A stretch of 64,000 bases of DNA from Roseovarius sp. 217 (GTDB lineage Bacteria; Pseudomonadota; Alphaproteobacteria; Rhodobacterales; Rhodobacteraceae), in assembly GCF_000152845.1 (NCBI RefSeq), contig NZ_CH902584.1, positions 543,239-607,238 on the forward strand. Direction: 5' to 3'. Position 1 is the stretch's first letter. Each line of letters starts with the position of its first letter. Under the pieces are notes generated by a model. That model had not been told where the DNA came from and ran no database searches. It saw only the letters and a list, made by a program, of their open reading frames with translations. Position numbers and translations under genes: made by a program. Below, piece after piece: positions 8,206 to 17,265 of the stretch.

Positions 8206-9240
8206 GTGAGGACAGATATTCCAGAAACCCCGAAGGTAGCCAAGCTGGTCCCGTTGATCGTCATACCCTGCCTGAACGAGGCTGAACACATCGCGCCACT
8301 CTTGGCGCAGCTTGCCAGAACGACGGACCAGATTGGCGGACGGATCGTGGTGGTCGATGGCGGCAGCACCGATGGAACATGGGAGATCGTCTCTGCCATA
8401 GCCAGCCGCGATTCCTGCATCACGCTGCTACACAATCCGCGACGCATCCAGAGCGCCGCGATCAATTTGGCCGTGGCCGAGGACCGGGGCGTTTCAAGTC
8501 ACATGATCCGCATCGACGCGCACTGCCGCTATCCGGATGATTACTGTTCCCGGCTTCTGGCCGAGATGGACCGCAGCGGTGCCGATAGCGTGGTCGTCAG
8601 CATGATCGCGGATGGAGAACGGGGCGTGGAGGCTCTCAATGCCGTGGCGCAGAACTCGACCGTCGGGAATGGCGGTTCGCGCCACCGCAGGCGTTCTGAA
8701 GGGCGGTTTGTTGACCACGGCCACCATGCGCTGATCCGTCTGGATGCGTTTCGGGCCGTGGGTGGCTATGATCCCAGTTTCTCGCACAACGAGGATGCCG
8801 AACTCGACTTCAGGCTGAGGCGGAACGGCTACTGCATCTGGCTGACCGCCGACCCGGTCATCACCTATATCCCGCGCCGTTCGCTCGGTGCCTTGACACG
8901 GCAGTACTTCAACTATGGCTGCGGTCGTGCGCGCACGATGCTCAAGCATGCCGTTGCGCCACAGCTACGCCAGATGAAGGTCATGATGGTGCTGCCTGCT
9001 ATTGTGTTATCCGCGTTGATTGGCGTTCACTGGATATTCGCGGCACCGGCGGCTCTGTGGCTGGCGGTCTGCATTGCGTCGGGCGTGTTTCTGGCGTTCC
9101 GCCACCGACGCGCATGGCTTGCGTTGTCCAGTGTCTCGGCACTGCTGATGCATGTCGCGTGGTCAACCGGATTCTGGTGGCAGATGTTCGGGGCTCTGTT
9201 TGTCGGCGCATCAGTGGCGTCCCGTGGAAACGCCCGATGA
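8206..9240 (+). CDS. exoA: Succinoglycan-type GT2 glycosyltransferase ExoA
   Basis: A 344-residue GT2 enzyme. The N-terminal catalytic domain has VPLIVIPCLNEAEHIAPLL, VVVDGGSTDGTWEI, the substrate-loop QSAAINLAVAE and IRIDAHCRYPDDY, and a HNEDAELDFRLRRNG acid motif. Three or four hydrophobic helices follow after about residue 255. This is the ExoA arrangement (beta-1,3-glucosyl transfer to the lipid-linked repeat unit at the inner membrane). The GTG at 8206 is chosen because AAAGG lies about 7 nt upstream. It overlaps exoM by ATGA. Confidence 0.85.
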   Translation: MRTDIPETPKVAKLVPLIVIPCLNEAEHIAPLLAQLARTTDQIGGRIVVVDGGSTDGTWEIVSAIASRDSCITLLHNPRRIQSAAINLAVAEDRGVSSHMIRIDAHCRYPDDYCSRLLAEMDRSGADSVVVSMIADGERGVEALNAVAQNSTVGNGGSRHRRRSEGRFVDHGHHALIRLDAFRAVGGYDPSFSHNEDAELDFRLRRNGYCIWLTADPVITYIPRRSLGALTRQYFNYGCGRARTMLKHAVAPQLRQMKVMMVLPAIVLSALIGVHWIFAAPAALWLAVCIASGVFLAFRHRRAWLALSSVSALLMHVAWSTGFWWQMFGALFVGASVASRGNAR

Positions 9241-10175
9241 CCGCTTGTCACAATGACAGTATCGAGGTGTGCGTCTGCACCTATCGCCGACCCCAATTGA
9301 GCGTCACGCTGGAGTCGCTTGCGGCGTTACGCGTGCCGGATGATTTCACCCTGTCGGTACTCATCATTGATAACGATGCCACCCCTAGCGCACGGCCTCT
9401 GGTTGAGGGTGTTGTCGCGACGTTTCCAGTCCCGCTGCGTTATGTGCATTGCCCCGAGGGCAATATCTCGATCGCCCGCAATGGCGCTTTGGATCATTGC
9501 CGGGCGCGATATCTCGCTTTCATAGATGATGACGAGACCGCCTCGCCCGATTGGCTTTGCGCACTGGTTGACGAACTGCGGCGCACGCAGGCCGATGTCG
9601 TGCTGGGTCCGGTCGAGAGTGTTTACGACCAGAGCGCACCATCGTGGATGTGCAATCTGGAGATACACTCCACGCGCCCGGTTTGGGTCAAGGGTGAGAT
9701 CCGGACGGGCTATACCTGTAATGTCATCATTGACCGGCACGCGCCAGCGGTGCGCGACCGCCGCTTTGATCTGGCGCTTGGCAAGACCGGCGGCGAGGAT
9801 AGCCTGTTCTTCGATGAAATCCACGAAGCAGGTGGCAAAATCGGTTATGCGGAACGCGCCCTGGTCCATGAGGATGTGACGCCCGAACGGCTCGCTTATG
9901 GTTGGTTGTTGCGGCGGCGGTTCCGGATGGGGCAAACCCATGGGCGAATGCTGCGCCGAAAGATTGGCGCGGGGCGCTTGCTGAGCAATCTGGCCGTGGC
10001 ATTGGCAAAGGTCACCTATTGCTGTGGTGCAGCCGTGCTTGGCGGCTACGACACCACGCGGCGCAACGCGGCTTTGCTGCGCGGAACACTGCACATTGGC
10101 GTGTTCATGGGGCTGACCGGCATGCGTGAACTCGAACTCTACGGTTCGGGTTCGGTTCAGCGAGGGGAAAATTGA
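9237..10175 (+). CDS. exoM: Succinoglycan-type GT2 glycosyltransferase ExoM
   Basis: A 312-residue GT2 enzyme resembling ExoM (glucosyl transfer in the succinoglycan repeat unit). It has IEVCVCTYRRPQL at 9-21, ISIARNGALD, FIDDDETASPDWL with the metal-binding acidic triad, and GGEDSLFFDEIHEAGG. The ATG at 9237 overlaps the exoA stop (ATGA), so translation is coupled. The C-terminal third carries hydrophobic segments. It is followed after 22 nt by exoP. Confidence 0.85.
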   Translation: MTACHNDSIEVCVCTYRRPQLSVTLESLAALRVPDDFTLSVLIIDNDATPSARPLVEGVVATFPVPLRYVHCPEGNISIARNGALDHCRARYLAFIDDDETASPDWLCALVDELRRTQADVVLGPVESVYDQSAPSWMCNLEIHSTRPVWVKGEIRTGYTCNVIIDRHAPAVRDRRFDLALGKTGGEDSLFFDEIHEAGGKIGYAERALVHEDVTPERLAYGWLLRRRFRMGQTHGRMLRRKIGAGRLLSNLAVALAKVTYCCGAAVLGGYDTTRRNAALLRGTLHIGVFMGLTGMRELELYGSGSVQRGEN

Positions 10176-10197
10176 CAGTGATTGCGAGGGGTCTGAC

Positions 10198-12096
10198 ATG
10201 ATGCTCAATGATCTGGGGATGAAGATCCATGACGCGGATTTCAGGCCGGACACATTGAACCGTTCCCCGGCGCAGGATCGGACGACGACGCTTGGCGATC
10301 TGCTGGCGGCGGCCCGACGGCAGCGTTGGCCGCTGATGCTCTGCACGGCTCTCGGTCTCGGCCTTGGCTTGGTCAAGCACATGACCACTCCGCCACTCTA
10401 CTACAGCGCTGCGACCGTGCTTGTGGATGTGCGGATGGACGAATCTGGTGGTGAGATCACACCGACCACGCCCTTTCTGCGCAACGACACCTCGCTTTTG
10501 AACGAAATTCAGGTGCTCCGTTCGCTGCGGCTTGCCGAAGAGGTAGCGCGACGGCTTAGCTTGCATGAGACGCCGATTTTTCTGAACCCACCCGAATCGC
10601 TGGCGCGCAGCATGCTCTCTGCGGTGCTGGATGCGGTGAAGAACGTGATCGGGGCCGATCCCGAGACACCGCCGCCCCTTCCTGGTAGTTCGGAGGCTTC
10701 GGCAATCAAGAGAGCTGCCCTCATATTGCAACGGGACGTCGGCATCGACCGGATCGGGCAGAGCTTCACGATTGATATCAGCTATATCGGGCCGGAGCCC
10801 GCGCTCGCCGCCGCTATCGTCAATACCTATGCCGAATCGTATCTCGCTGCCCATCTGAACGCAAAAATGGAAGTGACGGCGCGCATGGCTGAATGGATGC
10901 AAGCGCGGATTGGCGAACTGCAGCGGGAAAGCGAAGCCATACAGGTGCGCGCAGAGGCGCTGCGCGCCCAAACGCCCCCTGACACAAAAGCGCTGAAGGC
11001 GCTCGCTCAGCGGGCGGCCAATCTTGAAACGCTGCAGCAGACTCTGTCGTCGCGCTATGAGATGGTAACCATCGAGGGGTCATACCCGGTCACCAATGGG
11101 CGCATCCTCAGTGAAGCAGCGGTGCCGAAAAAGCCAGATCTTCCGAAGCTATGGCAGTCTGTCGCGATTGCGACGATCCTTGGTTTCATGATCGGGTTTG
11201 TTATCGCCATCCTGCGCGAAACCCGCGAGCGTGCGTTTCGTGTCGGCGAAGACGTTTGGGTCGATACCGGCAAGCCGTTCCTCGGTTACATGCCACTTTT
11301 CGACACCACTGCGCTGTCTCGGCAAGCACCGCGCGGTAAGAGCGAAAACGGGAAAAATAATGGCGACACCGATGCCCGCAGCGTGGTGCAATCGACAGCC
11401 CCCAGTCTGTTCATGTCGTTGCTCGATTCCCAATCACTCTTGGCCGACACTCTGCGGAATGTGCAGAGTACGGTCATGCTGGCGGCCACCGACAGTGGCG
11501 CACAGGTGATCGGCGTGTCCTCGATGGTCGCAGGAGAAGGCAAGACAACCCTCGCCGCCAATTATGCGAACCTTGTCGCCCAATCGGGTGCTCGGACGCT
11601 TTTGGTTGATCTCGATCTCCATCGGTCTGCGCTGACCAGGATGCTCCAGTGCAATCAAGGGGCCGATCTGATCCGCATCCTCGACGGAACCGCGACGCTG
11701 GATGAGGCGCTGCAAACAGTGTCGGTGTCGGGACTCGATTTCTTACCCTGCATTCCAGAGCACAATACGCGACGCTCCAGTGATGCTCTGATGAGGCAAA
11801 CGATGACGGCCCTGATCGAGTCTCTGCGACACCGGTACGATTTCGTGGTGCTCGACCTGCCACCGCTGGGAACAATTGCCGACACCAAGATCATGCTGTC
11901 GCGGATCGACCACATAATCCTGCAATGTGCCTGGGGTAAAACACCGCGCACTCTTGTGCGGGATTATCTCAGAATGGAACCTGAAGTCGCGCGGAAAGTG
12001 CTGGGGATCGTTCTGAACAAGGTGGAAATGCGACGGCTGCGCAAGTTCGCGAGGCCGGGAAGTTGGGAAACCTATTTGGAAGAGAAATACGGATAG
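10198..12096 (+). CDS. exoP: Polysaccharide co-polymerase / BY-kinase, ExoP-like
   Basis: A 632-residue chain-length determinant fused to a bacterial tyrosine kinase. Membrane helix 1 is near 45-62, then a periplasmic Wzz region with a coiled-coil (about 210-290), helix 2 near 319-340, and a cytosolic kinase with Walker A AGEGKTTLAANYANL near 443, Walker A' TLLVDLDLHR near 466 and Walker B FVVLDLPP. The C terminus has only two Tyr (WETYLEEKYG), fewer than many BY-kinases. GAGGGG before the ATG at 10198 supports that start. It should control export and chain length with ExoQ, ExoT and ExoF. Confidence 0.9.
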   Translation: MMLNDLGMKIHDADFRPDTLNRSPAQDRTTTLGDLLAAARRQRWPLMLCTALGLGLGLVKHMTTPPLYYSAATVLVDVRMDESGGEITPTTPFLRNDTSLLNEIQVLRSLRLAEEVARRLSLHETPIFLNPPESLARSMLSAVLDAVKNVIGADPETPPPLPGSSEASAIKRAALILQRDVGIDRIGQSFTIDISYIGPEPALAAAIVNTYAESYLAAHLNAKMEVTARMAEWMQARIGELQRESEAIQVRAEALRAQTPPDTKALKALAQRAANLETLQQTLSSRYEMVTIEGSYPVTNGRILSEAAVPKKPDLPKLWQSVAIATILGFMIGFVIAILRETRERAFRVGEDVWVDTGKPFLGYMPLFDTTALSRQAPRGKSENGKNNGDTDARSVVQSTAPSLFMSLLDSQSLLADTLRNVQSTVMLAATDSGAQVIGVSSMVAGEGKTTLAANYANLVAQSGARTLLVDLDLHRSALTRMLQCNQGADLIRILDGTATLDEALQTVSVSGLDFLPCIPEHNTRRSSDALMRQTMTALIESLRHRYDFVVLDLPPLGTIADTKIMLSRIDHIILQCAWGKTPRTLVRDYLRMEPEVARKVLGIVLNKVEMRRLRKFARPGSWETYLEEKYG

Positions 12097-12202
12097 GCTC
12101 GACTGGTCCTCATACTTGCGCGCATCTCGGCACTTCGGTAGCCTGCACTCTGATTATCCGTTATGCTGATCCTCAATACAGCACGGGGGTGAGGGTTCTG
12201 GA

Positions 12203-12466
12203 ATGCGTATGGTGGTATTTGCCGCATTTCTTTTGGTCGCGATGATTGTCGTAGGAGCCTGGTCGCTTGCACAGGGCGCAGGGTTTGCGACGGTGGCTCT
12301 GCGTCTTATGGTGACCGCAATTGTCCTGCAGGTGGGGTATTTCGTGATGCTGGTCGTCGTCGCCTATCTGCCGAACTCTTCCGGGCAGGACGACCCCAGT
12401 CGTGCAGAGAAAGAGCGGCACCCTCCGTCCCAGCCGGTGCGCGGTGCAAACGATTCCCCTCACTGA
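12203..12466 (+). CDS. ExoX-like exopolysaccharide production repressor, small membrane protein
   Basis: An 87-residue protein with two close membrane helices (about 3-22 and 28-56) and a short hydrophilic tail. The second helix with LQVGYFVMLVVVAYL resembles the ExoX/SyrA small-repressor family, in which the protein restrains the priming galactosyltransferase ExoY. GAGGG 7 nt before the ATG at 12203 supports the start. It lies 106 bp after exoP and converges on the next gene with a 14-bp gap. The family call rests on pattern and context. Confidence 0.55.
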   Translation: MRMVVFAAFLLVAMIVVGAWSLAQGAGFATVALRLMVTAIVLQVGYFVMLVVVAYLPNSSGQDDPSRAEKERHPPSQPVRGANDSPH

Positions 12467-12480
12467 TTTGATCTTCGAGA

Positions 12481-13461
12481 TCAGTTCGCCTGTGCTTGGA
12501 GGAACTGGTGTAACCCAGGCTCTGGACGACCGATCAGCCGGATCAGTCCGCCGCGTACCGCAAGGCGCAGCGCTTCCTTCCACCGGAGAGCCGTCCCTGC
12601 GCCCAGCCTGATGTGCGATTTCACGAGGCCGCGAGCGCGCGATTCCCGTGAATAGCAAAATGCAGGATGGATGAGAAAGTTGGCGCGATCTTCGGCGCGT
12701 GCGATAGTCCAAGCGCGCCGTTGCAGAATGCCTATGGAATGTTTGAGCGTCAGCTCGCGGTTGAAGTATCCCACGTTCAACCCGTGGTCGCGTTGGGTCG
12801 CATCGCCGTTCTCCGCCCAGACGGCCAGTGGTTCGAGCGCCACGTAGATCGGTTCAGTGATCGCGAAGGTGCGCATATATTCCTGTAGCGTGGCGCTGCA
12901 CGGAACACTCACCTCCAGATCCGACGAGGCCTCACAAGACCAGAAAAGGCCACCGTTGGAGACACCGATATCGGCAATCAGGCTCAGCCGGAAAACATTC
13001 GGCTCGTAGCGCCCGGCACTCAGCTTGTCCTCGAGAAGCCCGCTTTTGCTCAACCGCGCATCAGGGGTGTCGCTGTGATGTTCCACGAGTTGGTTGCGCA
13101 GGACGATCTGAACATTCTCGCGATGGCAGAGCGCGATGTTGTCTTCCATGAAGCGCGGCAGAATGAAGTTGTCATCCTCCACCACGCAGAAATAATCCGC
13201 CTCGCGCGGATTGTCCCGTGTGAAGCACTTGTCGATATTACGTGACGCATATCGCTGCGGCCGGTTGTGGTTGTAGGTGATGCGGTCGTCCGAGAAAGCC
13301 GTAACGACGTCCCTTGCAGAGCCTTCCGGGTCGTCATCGTAGACGTCGCAAACCCAATTGTCATGGGACTGTTCAACGAGACTGTTCAGGCAGCGGCGGA
13401 GCGGTTCGGGCCGACGGTAAGTCGGGGTGCGCACATGCACGAGCGGATGGGAGGGAGACAT
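12481..13461 (-). CDS. GT2 family glycosyltransferase
   Basis: A 326-residue GT2 enzyme with VHVRTPTYRRPEPLRRCLNS, DVYDDDPEGS and the VVEDDNFILPRFM metal-binding motif. It does not match an Exo enzyme I know well, so it may add a sugar particular to this polymer. The ATG at 13461 shares its A with the exoO stop (TGATG), so it is translated directly after exoO. It ends convergent with the ExoX-like gene. Confidence 0.8.
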   Translation of the reverse strand: MSPSHPLVHVRTPTYRRPEPLRRCLNSLVEQSHDNWVCDVYDDDPEGSARDVVTAFSDDRITYNHNRPQRYASRNIDKCFTRDNPREADYFCVVEDDNFILPRFMEDNIALCHRENVQIVLRNQLVEHHSDTPDARLSKSGLLEDKLSAGRYEPNVFRLSLIADIGVSNGGLFWSCEASSDLEVSVPCSATLQEYMRTFAITEPIYVALEPLAVWAENGDATQRDHGLNVGYFNRELTLKHSIGILQRRAWTIARAEDRANFLIHPAFCYSRESRARGLVKSHIRLGAGTALRWKEALRLAVRGGLIRLIGRPEPGLHQFLQAQAN

Positions 13462-14891
13462 CAACAAGCCTTTCTCTTGACTGTGGTGCGAACCGGCGAT
13501 GGTCGCACTGGTGGGGCTTCGTTTTCAGGTGCCGGGGCGGGCATCAGGGATAGGGCGCGCCGCGCCACGGTCTTGGCATCGGACTGGGCAAAGCTGGTAG
13601 TGGGGGAGAGCGTGGCGTAGCCGTTCTCGAGCAATCGTCTAGCGCCTTTGGGCCAATCGCTTCCGGCTTGACCGAGCAGCACGCGCTGCGGCGCGGAAAC
13701 ATATCCAAGCGCAAAGAGCCCGACACCGCCAAGGGCGATCACCCGCGTCGCGGGATGCTGTGTGGCGGCTGTCACCTTTGCCCAGTCGGTCGCGGTCCAT
13801 GCGTCAGTGGAGTGGGGAATAGTAATATGTCGCAACATGCCACTGAAACCGGAATGCTCCGGCAGTTTCTCGTTTTGCGGCGCGAGCAGGATATCCTTGG
13901 CTGCCAGTGGTTGAGGACTCTTGCGCCGCAAGCGGCGTGCCACACGCCGAGAGGCCAGACGAGCGAGCGCAAAGGCGGTCCCTGGATGGCCAAGGGTCCG
14001 CCCGAGTGCTAACAAAATTCGCCTCGACCTGATGTCGGCAACGCAAGCCTCGACCCGCTTCGACCGCTCCATCGCAAGCCGCCGACGCAACGCGAGCGCA
14101 CGCTCCGCCTCTGACATCAACGGCACCAGATCATCCTGGGCCTTGATCATCGCAGTGAGGTCTGCGGGTTTCAGCCGGTGCGAAATTGACGCCGGGTGTT
14201 GTCGATAGAGGTAGTAGGACTGTGGTATCAGATACATGTTCCCGCCGCCGAGCAGGAAACGCATGTAGAATTCGTGATCCTCGCCAATGCGGATATCCTC
14301 ACGGTACCGAAGGGCACCAATACAGTCACGGCGGAGCATCGGCTTGAGATAACCGAGCGGCCCACCCGCCCCCGTCCCGAGCATCATCGCAGGGGTGATG
14401 CGGACGGGTTCCATCTGGCGGGTGTCGCCCAGAAGTGTGCTGGATTCGCCGTCGGACGGGCCATCTTGAAAGCGGATCAGATCGTCGGCGATTGCATCGG
14501 CCTTGAGGGGGTTGGCCGCGCCGATCAACCGCTCGAAGCGTTCAGGATGCAGCAGGTCATCCGAGTCGACGATCGCGATCCATGTCCCTCTTGCCATGTC
14601 CATCGCCCGGTTCCGGGTTGCCGCCGGGCCGGTATTGACGTCCGAGCGGAGCAGCTTCACGCGCTGATCCTGCACAATGATCTCGGTCACGAGTTGCACG
14701 CTGGCGTCGGTCGAGGCATCGTCGGCGAACAGCAGTTCGATATCCTCCACAGACTGGGCCAGAACGGAATGCACAGCACTCGCAAGATGCGCCGCCCCGT
14801 TGAAATTCGCCATGATGACCGACACTAACGGATCTCCCGCAGCGATATGATGTGCGGGTTGCGCCCCGACTGTCTGGTGGCGTTCTACCAT
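13461..14891 (-). CDS. exoO: GT2 glycosyltransferase ExoO-like
   Basis: A 476-residue GT2 enzyme longer than its usual partners. The N-terminal domain has VSVIMANFNGAAHLASAVHS, LLFADDASTDASVQLV, GPAATRNRAMDMARG, IVDSDDLLHPERFERL and IADDLIRF, then LGYLKPMLRR and IGEDHEFYMRFLL, the order seen in ExoO. The C-terminal 150 residues are basic and less conserved, with a GGVGLFALGYV hydrophobic patch. An AAGGAGAAAGGA stretch precedes the ATG at 14891. Divergent from exoK across about 290 bp, which likely holds both promoters. Confidence 0.8.
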   Translation of the reverse strand: MVERHQTVGAQPAHHIAAGDPLVSVIMANFNGAAHLASAVHSVLAQSVEDIELLFADDASTDASVQLVTEIIVQDQRVKLLRSDVNTGPAATRNRAMDMARGTWIAIVDSDDLLHPERFERLIGAANPLKADAIADDLIRFQDGPSDGESSTLLGDTRQMEPVRITPAMMLGTGAGGPLGYLKPMLRRDCIGALRYREDIRIGEDHEFYMRFLLGGGNMYLIPQSYYLYRQHPASISHRLKPADLTAMIKAQDDLVPLMSEAERALALRRRLAMERSKRVEACVADIRSRRILLALGRTLGHPGTAFALARLASRRVARRLRRKSPQPLAAKDILLAPQNEKLPEHSGFSGMLRHITIPHSTDAWTATDWAKVTAATQHPATRVIALGGVGLFALGYVSAPQRVLLGQAGSDWPKGARRLLENGYATLSPTTSFAQSDAKTVARRALSLMPAPAPENEAPPVRPSPVRTTVKRKAC

Positions 14892-15183
14892 GGGGACTGG
14901 TCCTTTCTCCTTGCCATCGACCGGTACGCAGTCATTCCCTGACAGCCCAGTGTGCTGGATAGGTCATCAATCTGACCCGCCATAGCGCTCTGAAACAATA
15001 CCCGTTTGGCAGAATGTTATAGGGATGGGCTGTGCCGTAAACGGATTTCCGCCGGTGGCACGGCATTCTGGCAGCCTCTTGCCGATCGTGACGAAAGCAC
15101 GCCGATGCGCTTTGCATTGGATCGCGAATTCCCGGAAAACTCGGCCCGACATGCCGTCCACCGTCCAGCTGCAGGAGTGCTCC

Positions 15184-16002
15184 ATGCCAAAGATTCGCCT
15201 CTTTCCCTCCGCCTTCCATTCCGCAAGGCTTGCAAGGTACTTCGGCGCGGCGCTTGTCACTTTGAGTCTTGCACGGCCTGTACCGGCGGCGGAGGAAATC
15301 CCGCAAGGCTCCAGCTTTTTCGATGATTTTGACAGTTTTGATACATCGCTCTGGGGTATCTCGGACGGTTGGGTGAATGGGACCTGGCAGAATTGCGAGT
15401 GGTCCAAGGATGCGATGTCCGTGTCTGACGGATATCTCAACCTTCAGTTTCTCCGTCACCCGACCGAGAAACTCGATTACCTCTGTGGAGAAATCCAATC
15501 CCGCAAGACATATGGCTACGGGGTTTACGAAGCGCGATTTCGCACGGCGCAGGGATCGGGACTCAACGCCGCCTTCTTCACCTATATCGGCCCGCATCAT
15601 GGCAAGCCACACGGCGAGATCGACTTTGAGGTTCTGACGCGCGACACTTCGCGGGTAAGTCTGAACACCTATGTTGGTGGAGAGCCCCACAACGGCAAAC
15701 CCGTGCCCCTGCCACATCCGTCAGACGACGGCTTTATCACTTATTCCTTTGTATGGTCGGAGGACGGCATCACCTGGTATGTCGACGGCGTCAAAATGCA
15801 CGAAACCGCCGCCGGGTCGCCGCTGCCCACTGATGCACAAAAGATCTATGCCAGTTTCTGGGGCAGCGATTCTTTTCCCAACTGGATGGGGCGTTTCGAT
15901 GAACCGGAGCAGGATCTGACGATGAGTGTCGACTGGATCGCCTTTACGGCAGAGGGCGAAAGCTGCCAGTTTCCGGCCTCCCTACTCTGTAAACTGGAAT
16001 GA
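15184..16002 (+). CDS. exoK: Family 16 glycoside hydrolase, ExoK-like endo-beta-glycanase
   Basis: A 272-residue secreted glycanase. The signal peptide ends near AAE (about residue 35-38). The GH16 active-site signature GEIDFEV lies at about 144-150, with the nucleophile and acid/base Glu at 145 and 149. A FDDFDSFDTSLWGISDGWVN start and the MSVDWIAFT end match ExoK, which trims nascent succinoglycan outside the cell. AGGAG 6 nt before the ATG at 15184 decides the start. It overlaps exoQ by ATGA. With a type II system in the same window, its route out of the cell is worth asking about. Confidence 0.9.
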   Translation: MPKIRLFPSAFHSARLARYFGAALVTLSLARPVPAAEEIPQGSSFFDDFDSFDTSLWGISDGWVNGTWQNCEWSKDAMSVSDGYLNLQFLRHPTEKLDYLCGEIQSRKTYGYGVYEARFRTAQGSGLNAAFFTYIGPHHGKPHGEIDFEVLTRDTSRVSLNTYVGGEPHNGKPVPLPHPSDDGFITYSFVWSEDGITWYVDGVKMHETAAGSPLPTDAQKIYASFWGSDSFPNWMGRFDEPEQDLTMSVDWIAFTAEGESCQFPASLLCKLE

Positions 16003-17249
16003 TATCCGGAGCGGGGTATGAGCGTGGAATGGTCCCCGTCTCGCGCCGGTACATCACTGCCCCGGCCCATGTCGTCGAGATCTCGCTCGATGGGGTGCTT
16101 GCCGGAATAGCTGTCGCGGCACTGGTGCTCGTCCCGATGCTTCGCACCTATGGCGCGCTGCTTTTTTTGATCGCAGGCGTCCTTCTCTGCGCGCGTCACT
16201 GGACGCGGGTCGCCGCCGTCTGCCTCAATTACTGGTACCTGCTGTGTCTTCCGGCCTTTTGCCTGATGAGCTTTGCGTGGTCGCAATTTCCGGGATTGAG
16301 CTTTCGGTACGGGCTGCAACTTATGGTCACGATGGTCATCGCCCTGATGATTGTGACTAGGATCAGCCCCAGGCTGTTTGGTCGGCTGCTGTTCTTGTGT
16401 TTCGCAATCGCGATGGTGGCGAGTGTATTGGTCGGGCAGGTGCGCGCCGATACCGGAGCCTGGCTGGGCATTTACGGAAGCAAGAATGCACTGGCGGGAG
16501 CTGCCGCCATCTTCGTCGTGATCTCGATCGCGCAGGCCCTCGACAGCAGCGCCAGCTACCGATTTCGCCTGATGGCCTGTTTCGGCATCATGACGGGGGG
16601 CATCCTGCTGCTTCAGGCACAGTCCATGAGCGCCCTTCTGCTCATCCCTCCCGCGCTCCTGATCCAGGCTGGCTTGCTCATCCTCTACAGACTCACCCCG
16701 TTGCAGCGGGCCGTTACGATCATTGCGGTCCTGCTCGGTGTCAGCCTTGGCGTTCTTCTGGTTGCGGTGAACATGGACGCGCTTGTGCGCACAGCCCTCG
16801 AAATGATGGGCAAGGATGCGACACTGACCGGGCGCACGGACCTCTGGCGGATGGCCACGGATCTGATTGCGCAACGCCCGCTGTTCGGCGTCGGCTATCA
16901 GGCCTTTTGGGTGCAGGGGCACGCCCCGGCCGAGGCCCTCTGGGCGCAATTCGGTATTGATGGCCGGAGCGGTTTCAATTTTCACAACACCTACCTGTCG
17001 AACGCGGTCGAAATCGGTCTCGTGGGCGTGGCATTGCAGGTCGGTGTGCTATACGGCGCTGCCGTTGTGACCTATCTTTGGGCCCTGCGTTCGCGCAGCG
17101 CCGAAGCCACACTAATGTTTGTTATGGTGGTGATCGTGATCATGATCAGCTTTGTCGAGGTGCCGGTGTTCTTTCAGTTCAGCCTGCGCACCGTGCTGAT
17201 CATCTGCGCCTTTGCCTATGCGGTGCAGGAGCTGCGTGCGACGCGGTAG
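15999..17249 (+). CDS. exoQ: O-antigen ligase/polymerase family membrane protein, ExoQ-like
   Basis: A 416-residue polytopic protein with about ten to eleven membrane helices and the Wzy_C-type periplasmic loop (TLTGRTDLWRMATDLIAQRP, GVGYQAFW, FNFHNTYLSNAVEIGL). The conserved Arg and His of this loop are those used by Wzy/ligase proteins. ExoQ polymerises the lipid-linked repeat unit. It begins in an ATGA overlap with exoK. Confidence 0.85.
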   Translation: MISGAGYERGMVPVSRRYITAPAHVVEISLDGVLAGIAVAALVLVPMLRTYGALLFLIAGVLLCARHWTRVAAVCLNYWYLLCLPAFCLMSFAWSQFPGLSFRYGLQLMVTMVIALMIVTRISPRLFGRLLFLCFAIAMVASVLVGQVRADTGAWLGIYGSKNALAGAAAIFVVISIAQALDSSASYRFRLMACFGIMTGGILLLQAQSMSALLLIPPALLIQAGLLILYRLTPLQRAVTIIAVLLGVSLGVLLVAVNMDALVRTALEMMGKDATLTGRTDLWRMATDLIAQRPLFGVGYQAFWVQGHAPAEALWAQFGIDGRSGFNFHNTYLSNAVEIGLVGVALQVGVLYGAAVVTYLWALRSRSAEATLMFVMVVIVIMISFVEVPVFFQFSLRTVLIICAFAYAVQELRATR

Positions 17250-17265
17250 CGATCCTGATGCGGAC

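Noticed and set aside
7926..8285. A 119-codon plus-strand frame before and into exoA
   Set aside because: Overlaps the ExoA start in another frame and matches nothing recognisable.
13461..13467. TTG upstream starts for the GT2 gene
   Set aside because: The ATG at 13461 shares a base with the exoO stop and is the more likely coupled start.
15846..16985. A 379-codon minus-strand frame over exoQ
   Set aside because: Composition is that of a shadow (many Gln/His/Arg), and ExoQ on the plus strand is well supported.
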